This document shows positions 4,541 through 6,646 of a stretch of DNA of 6,646 nt, in pieces. This DNA is from Acetobacteraceae bacterium (GTDB lineage Bacteria > Pseudomonadota > Alphaproteobacteria > Acetobacterales > Acetobacteraceae). The notes under the pieces were generated by a model, which had not been told where the DNA came from, made no database searches, and saw only the letters and a program-made list of their open reading frames with translations. Each line of letters opens with the position of its first letter. Within the stretch, counting starts at the first letter, position 1. The position numbers were made by a program, and so were the translations under genes. The stretch is from the NCBI GenBank assembly GCA_947476855.1, contig CANJSR010000285.1, positions 1-6,646 on the forward strand. The letters run 5' to 3'.

Positions 4541-6337
4541 TTACTGCGCCAGCGTCTGGCTCCGCACCAGTCTGGCATACAAGCCGTCCTCTGCCATCAG
4601 CCCCGCATGGGTGCCGGTTTCCACTGCCCGCCCGTTGGCCATCACCACCACCAGGTCCGCGTCGCGCACGGTCGACAGCCGGTGGGCGATCACGATCGTG
4701 GTGCGGTCCTTCCGCAGGCGGGCCAGCGCCACCTGCACGGCCGCCTCGCTTTCGGTGTCCAGCGCGCTGGTCGCCTCATCCAGCAAAAGGATGCGCGGGT
4801 CCCGCAGCAGCGCGCGGGCCAGGGCCACGCGCTGGCGCTGGCCGCCCGACAGGCGCTGCCCGCCGGTGCCGACCCGTGTGTCATAGCCATCCGGCATCGC
4901 GGCGATGAAGTCGGCGGCGGCGGCGGCGGAGGCCGCAGCCTCGATGGCGGCTCGATCGGCCCCTGGCCGCCCCATCGCGATATTGGCGGCGATCGTGTCG
5001 TCGAACAGCAGCGAGTCCTGGGCGACATAGGCAATCGCCCCGCGCAGGCTGCCCAGGGAGACATCGCGCGTGTCCACCCCGTCGATCCGCACCCGTCCAT
5101 CGGTCACGTCATGCAGCCGGGGGATCAGCGCCAAAGCGGTGGATTTGCCACCGCCCGACGGCCCGACCAGGGCGACGGTGCGCCCCGGCAGAGCCTCGAA
5201 ACTCAGGCTCGCCAGACCGACCCGCCCATCCGGATAGCGGAAATGCACGTCCTGGAACACGACATGCCCCTTGCCCGCCGGCAGCGGTTCCGCACCCGGC
5301 CGGTCCAGGATCGTCGGCTTTTCGTCGAGCACATTGAACACCCGCGCGAGGCCGGCCAGACCCTCCTGCACCGCTGCGTTCAGCGATCCCAGTGCCCGCA
5401 GCGGGCGGGAGGCGATCAGCAGGGCCGCGACGAAGCCGGTGAAATTGCCCAGCGTGTGGTCGCTGACGGCGGCGCGCCAGCCCTCGAACCCGATGACGGC
5501 GGCGACGGCCAGGCCGCCCAGGACCTCCAGCACCGGATCGACACCGGCCCGGGTCCGCGCCATGCGCAGCAGCGACCGATAGAGCTGGGTGAACACGCCA
5601 TCCGCCCGTTGGACCTCGGTCTCCTCCAGCCGGAAGGCGCGGACGGTGCGGGCCTGGGTGAAGCTCTCGTTCAGCATCACCGCCGCTTCGCCCATCCGCT
5701 CCTGCATCCCACCCGAGGCGCGCCGGATGCGCTTGCCCAGCCGCTCGATCGGCACGGCGGCGATCGGGTACATGACCGCGGCGATCAATGAGAGCACCCA
5801 GTCGAGATAGAGCATCGAGGCGACCAGTCCGACCACGGTGATCGCATCGGACACACCGTTAACGCCTCGGGTCAGCGCTTCGCGGATCGTGGCGGCGTCG
5901 GTGGTGAACCGGGTCGTGAGCTGGGCCGGTGCTTCCCGCTCCACCCGCGCCAGGTCGGCGTGCGCGAGGTGGGAGAACATCCGAAGCTGGAGGGCGCGGA
6001 TGACCAGCAGGACGATGCGTTGCACCTGCACGGTCTGGAAGTATTGGGCCGCCGCCTTCACCAGGGTCACGATCACGACCAGGGCCGGGATTTGATAGAG
6101 GATCGCCGGATCTTTGTTGGTGAACATCTGGAACGCGTGGTCGATGACCACGGGATACAGCGCCGTCGTGCCGGCCATCAGCGCGGTCAGCAGCAGGATC
6201 AGCAGCAAGCGCGGCCGATGGTCCCGCAGATGATCACGCCACAGCCGAGCAAGCAGCTTGCGCGTGTCGTCACGCTCACGCGGTTGGGGATGTCCAGGGG
6301 ATTGCCCAACGGAATGTGGGGGGGAAGCACCACTCAT
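4541..6337 (-). CDS. MsbA-like ABC exporter, fused permease and ATPase
   Basis: A 598-residue half-transporter of the ABCB/MsbA type that would work as a homodimer in the inner membrane, exporting or flipping lipids, drugs or envelope intermediates. The membrane domain spans about 40-330, with hydrophobic segments near 43-65, 79-100, 160-195 (probably two) and 268-310. The ATPase domain (about 355-598) is complete: A-loop Y368, Walker A GPSGGGKST (392-400), Q-loop Q440, signature LSGGQ (496-500), Walker B ILLLDE (516-521), D-loop SALD (524-527) and switch H552. The chosen start at 6335-6337 gives a polar, proline-rich 20-residue lead before the first helix. It has no good ribosome site, so the start is less certain than the gene. 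It is the first gene of a likely pair with the dehydrogenase. A run of alanines (468-475) is encoded by a CGG repeat at 4912-4929. The transported substrate cannot be told. Confidence 0.93.
   Translation of the reverse strand: MSGASPPHSVGQSPGHPQPRERDDTRKLLARLWRDHLRDHRPRLLLILLLTALMAGTTALYPVVIDHAFQMFTNKDPAILYQIPALVVIVTLVKAAAQYFQTVQVQRIVLLVIRALQLRMFSHLAHADLARVEREAPAQLTTRFTTDAATIREALTRGVNGVSDAITVVGLVASMLYLDWVLSLIAAVMYPIAAVPIERLGKRIRRASGGMQERMGEAAVMLNESFTQARTVRAFRLEETEVQRADGVFTQLYRSLLRMARTRAGVDPVLEVLGGLAVAAVIGFEGWRAAVSDHTLGNFTGFVAALLIASRPLRALGSLNAAVQEGLAGLARVFNVLDEKPTILDRPGAEPLPAGKGHVVFQDVHFRYPDGRVGLASLSFEALPGRTVALVGPSGGGKSTALALIPRLHDVTDGRVRIDGVDTRDVSLGSLRGAIAYVAQDSLLFDDTIAANIAMGRPGADRAAIEAAASAAAAADFIAAMPDGYDTRVGTGGQRLSGGQRQRVALARALLRDPRILLLDEATSALDTESEAAVQVALARLRKDRTTIVIAHRLSTVRDADLVVVMANGRAVETGTHAGLMAEDGLYARLVRSQTLAQ
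4912..4929. repeat. (CGG)6 triplet run inside the ABC exporter gene
   Basis: Six uninterrupted CGG units on the + strand encode most of the alanine stretch in the helical subdomain between the Q-loop and the LSGGQ signature. The frame is preserved whatever the copy number. Confidence 0.7.
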
Positions 6338-6453
6338 GCGGGGCCGTGTATCAGGCCCGCGCCCCCCCTGCCAGAGACCGCCTGGTTATCCATTCGTTGA
6401 CGGATTCCAGTTTTGTTCGTCTTGGAGCCTGTGGAAATCCGCAATCCATACGA

Positions 6454-6475
6454 TTGAATTTAACCTTTGATTCAA
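6454..6475. repeat. Inverted repeat in the AT-richer patch
   Basis: TTGAAT (6454-6459) and ATTCAA (6470-6475) are perfect 6-bp inverted arms around a 10-base spacer. The whole is 22 bases, about two helical turns, as expected for a dimeric regulator site. On the - strand the outer arm also reads as a TTGAAT -35-like box for the exporter gene, but the -10 match 18-19 bases on is poor. Confidence 0.4.
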
Positions 6476-6479
6476 CCCT

Positions 6480-6512
6480 GGATGGCATCGTCAGGACCAT
6501 CCGGCGGACCAT
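6480..6512. repeat. Nested inverted and direct repeats upstream of the right-edge gene
   Basis: GGATGG (6480-6485) and CCATCC (6497-6502) form a perfect 6-bp inverted repeat with an 11-base spacer. Overlapping it, GGACCAT occurs twice (6494-6500 and 6506-6512), 12 bases apart. The arms share bases, so only one arrangement can be functional, if either is. Confidence 0.35.
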
Positions 6513-6578
6513 GCTGACCCAGAGCGTGTCGACATGCAGCCGCCGACCTTGTGTGACCAGGCTAGGGAAGACGGCAAA

Positions 6579-6646
6579 ATGGCAATCATGACGATCGATC
6601 AGGCTTTGGCAGCATCCACCGCGACGGGGATCACCATTGTCGATAC
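6579..6646 (+). CDS. N-terminus of an unidentified gene running off the right edge
   Basis: ATG at 6579 opens a frame that stays open to the window end, giving MAIMTIDQALAASTATGITI then VD. AGGGAAG (6564-6570) lies 8 bases upstream, which favours this ATG over the in-frame ones at 6534 and 6588. With 22 residues no domain can be assigned. The ALAASTATGITIVD pattern (small residues, then alternating hydrophobics) resembles units of large beta-strand repeat or RTX/VCBS-like secreted proteins, often written xxGITIxDTAANI. That is a resemblance only. There is no signal peptide, which would fit type I secretion. Confidence 0.5.
   Translation, partial: MAIMTIDQALAASTATGITIVD

Larger units (their letters stand above)
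6338..6578. other. Divergent intergenic control region, no gene seen
   Basis: This stretch separates the ABC exporter (leftward) from the gene beginning at 6579 (rightward), so it should hold promoters for both. The part from about 6405 to 6475 is visibly richer in A and T than its surroundings. A TTGACG at 6397-6402 resembles a + strand -35 box but has no good -10 at the right distance. Short repeats lie at 6454-6512. I see no RNA gene. The frames running through it show no protein-like composition. Confidence 0.5.

Noticed and set aside
3507..4886. 459-codon open frame on the + strand
   Set aside because: It is antisense to the dehydrogenase and the start of the exporter's ATPase domain. 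It is Gly/His/Asp/Val-biased as expected from a shadow frame.
4607..5791. 394-codon open frame on the + strand
   Set aside because: It is antisense to the ABC exporter, whose motifs are all present in the other strand; no recognisable fold.
6345..6368. Sigma-54-like GG-N10-GC upstream of the exporter on the - strand
   Set aside because: Only the dinucleotides and TGGCA match. The -12 block is G/C-only instead of TTGC, and the match lies in a G-run where chance hits are likely.
1..6646. CRISPR array, riboswitch, toxin-antitoxin or phage-defence genes
   Set aside because: No regularly spaced repeats, no recognisable riboswitch leader and no defence-type domains are visible on either strand.

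Overview
The window is GC-rich (clearly above 60% G+C by eye, with strong G/C bias at third codon positions). This bias produces long spurious antisense reading frames. The gene content and protein flavour (a hydantoinase-type amidohydrolase beside an AtzH/HpxZ-like protein, a 2-hydroxyacid dehydrogenase, an MsbA-like ABC exporter, a sigma-54 promoter) fit an alphaproteobacterium, most likely Rhodospirillales/Acetobacteraceae (Roseomonas-like). That assignment is an inference from style; no marker gene is present.

Layout from left to right. (1) Positions 1-125 hold the C-terminal end of an IS481-type transposase on the + strand, with two imperfect 17-bp repeats at its 3' end, so an insertion sequence ends here. 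(2) On the - strand lies a two-gene operon, read right to left: an AtzH/HpxZ-like small protein (DUF3225, 1709-2110), then a dihydropyrimidinase/hydantoinase-type metal-dependent amidohydrolase (268-1716). The two overlap by 8 bases. A very good -24/-12 (sigma-54) promoter at 2145-2162 sits just upstream with a short leader. (3) Divergent from this operon, on the + strand, is a GT4-family glycosyltransferase (2367-3458), preceded by a possible 13-codon leader ORF that stops on the glycosyltransferase start codon. (4) On the - strand is a second pair: an MsbA-like ABC exporter with fused membrane and ATPase domains (4541-6337), followed 32 bases later by an NAD-dependent D-2-hydroxyacid dehydrogenase (3453-4508). 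The dehydrogenase end overlaps the glycosyltransferase end tail-to-tail by 6 bases. (5) Positions 6338-6578 are a non-coding divergent control region with an AT-richer patch and several short repeats. (6) From 6579 a new + strand gene runs off the edge; only 22 codons are visible.

How they work together. The sigma-54 promoter plus the amidohydrolase/AtzH-like pair suggests nitrogen-controlled breakdown of a cyclic ureide or similar ring compound: the amidohydrolase would open the ring, and the AtzH-like protein would act on or assist with a carbamoyl or carboxyurea-type product. The glycosyltransferase, dehydrogenase and ABC exporter have no obvious shared pathway with it; the glycosyltransferase and exporter would suit envelope or exopolysaccharide work, but this is only neighbourhood reasoning. 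No RNA genes, CRISPR arrays or complete mobile elements were seen. The most interesting points are the sigma-54-controlled AtzH-like/amidohydrolase operon without the usual amidase partners, the possible leader ORF before the glycosyltransferase, and the truncated gene at the right edge, which resembles beta-strand repeat proteins.
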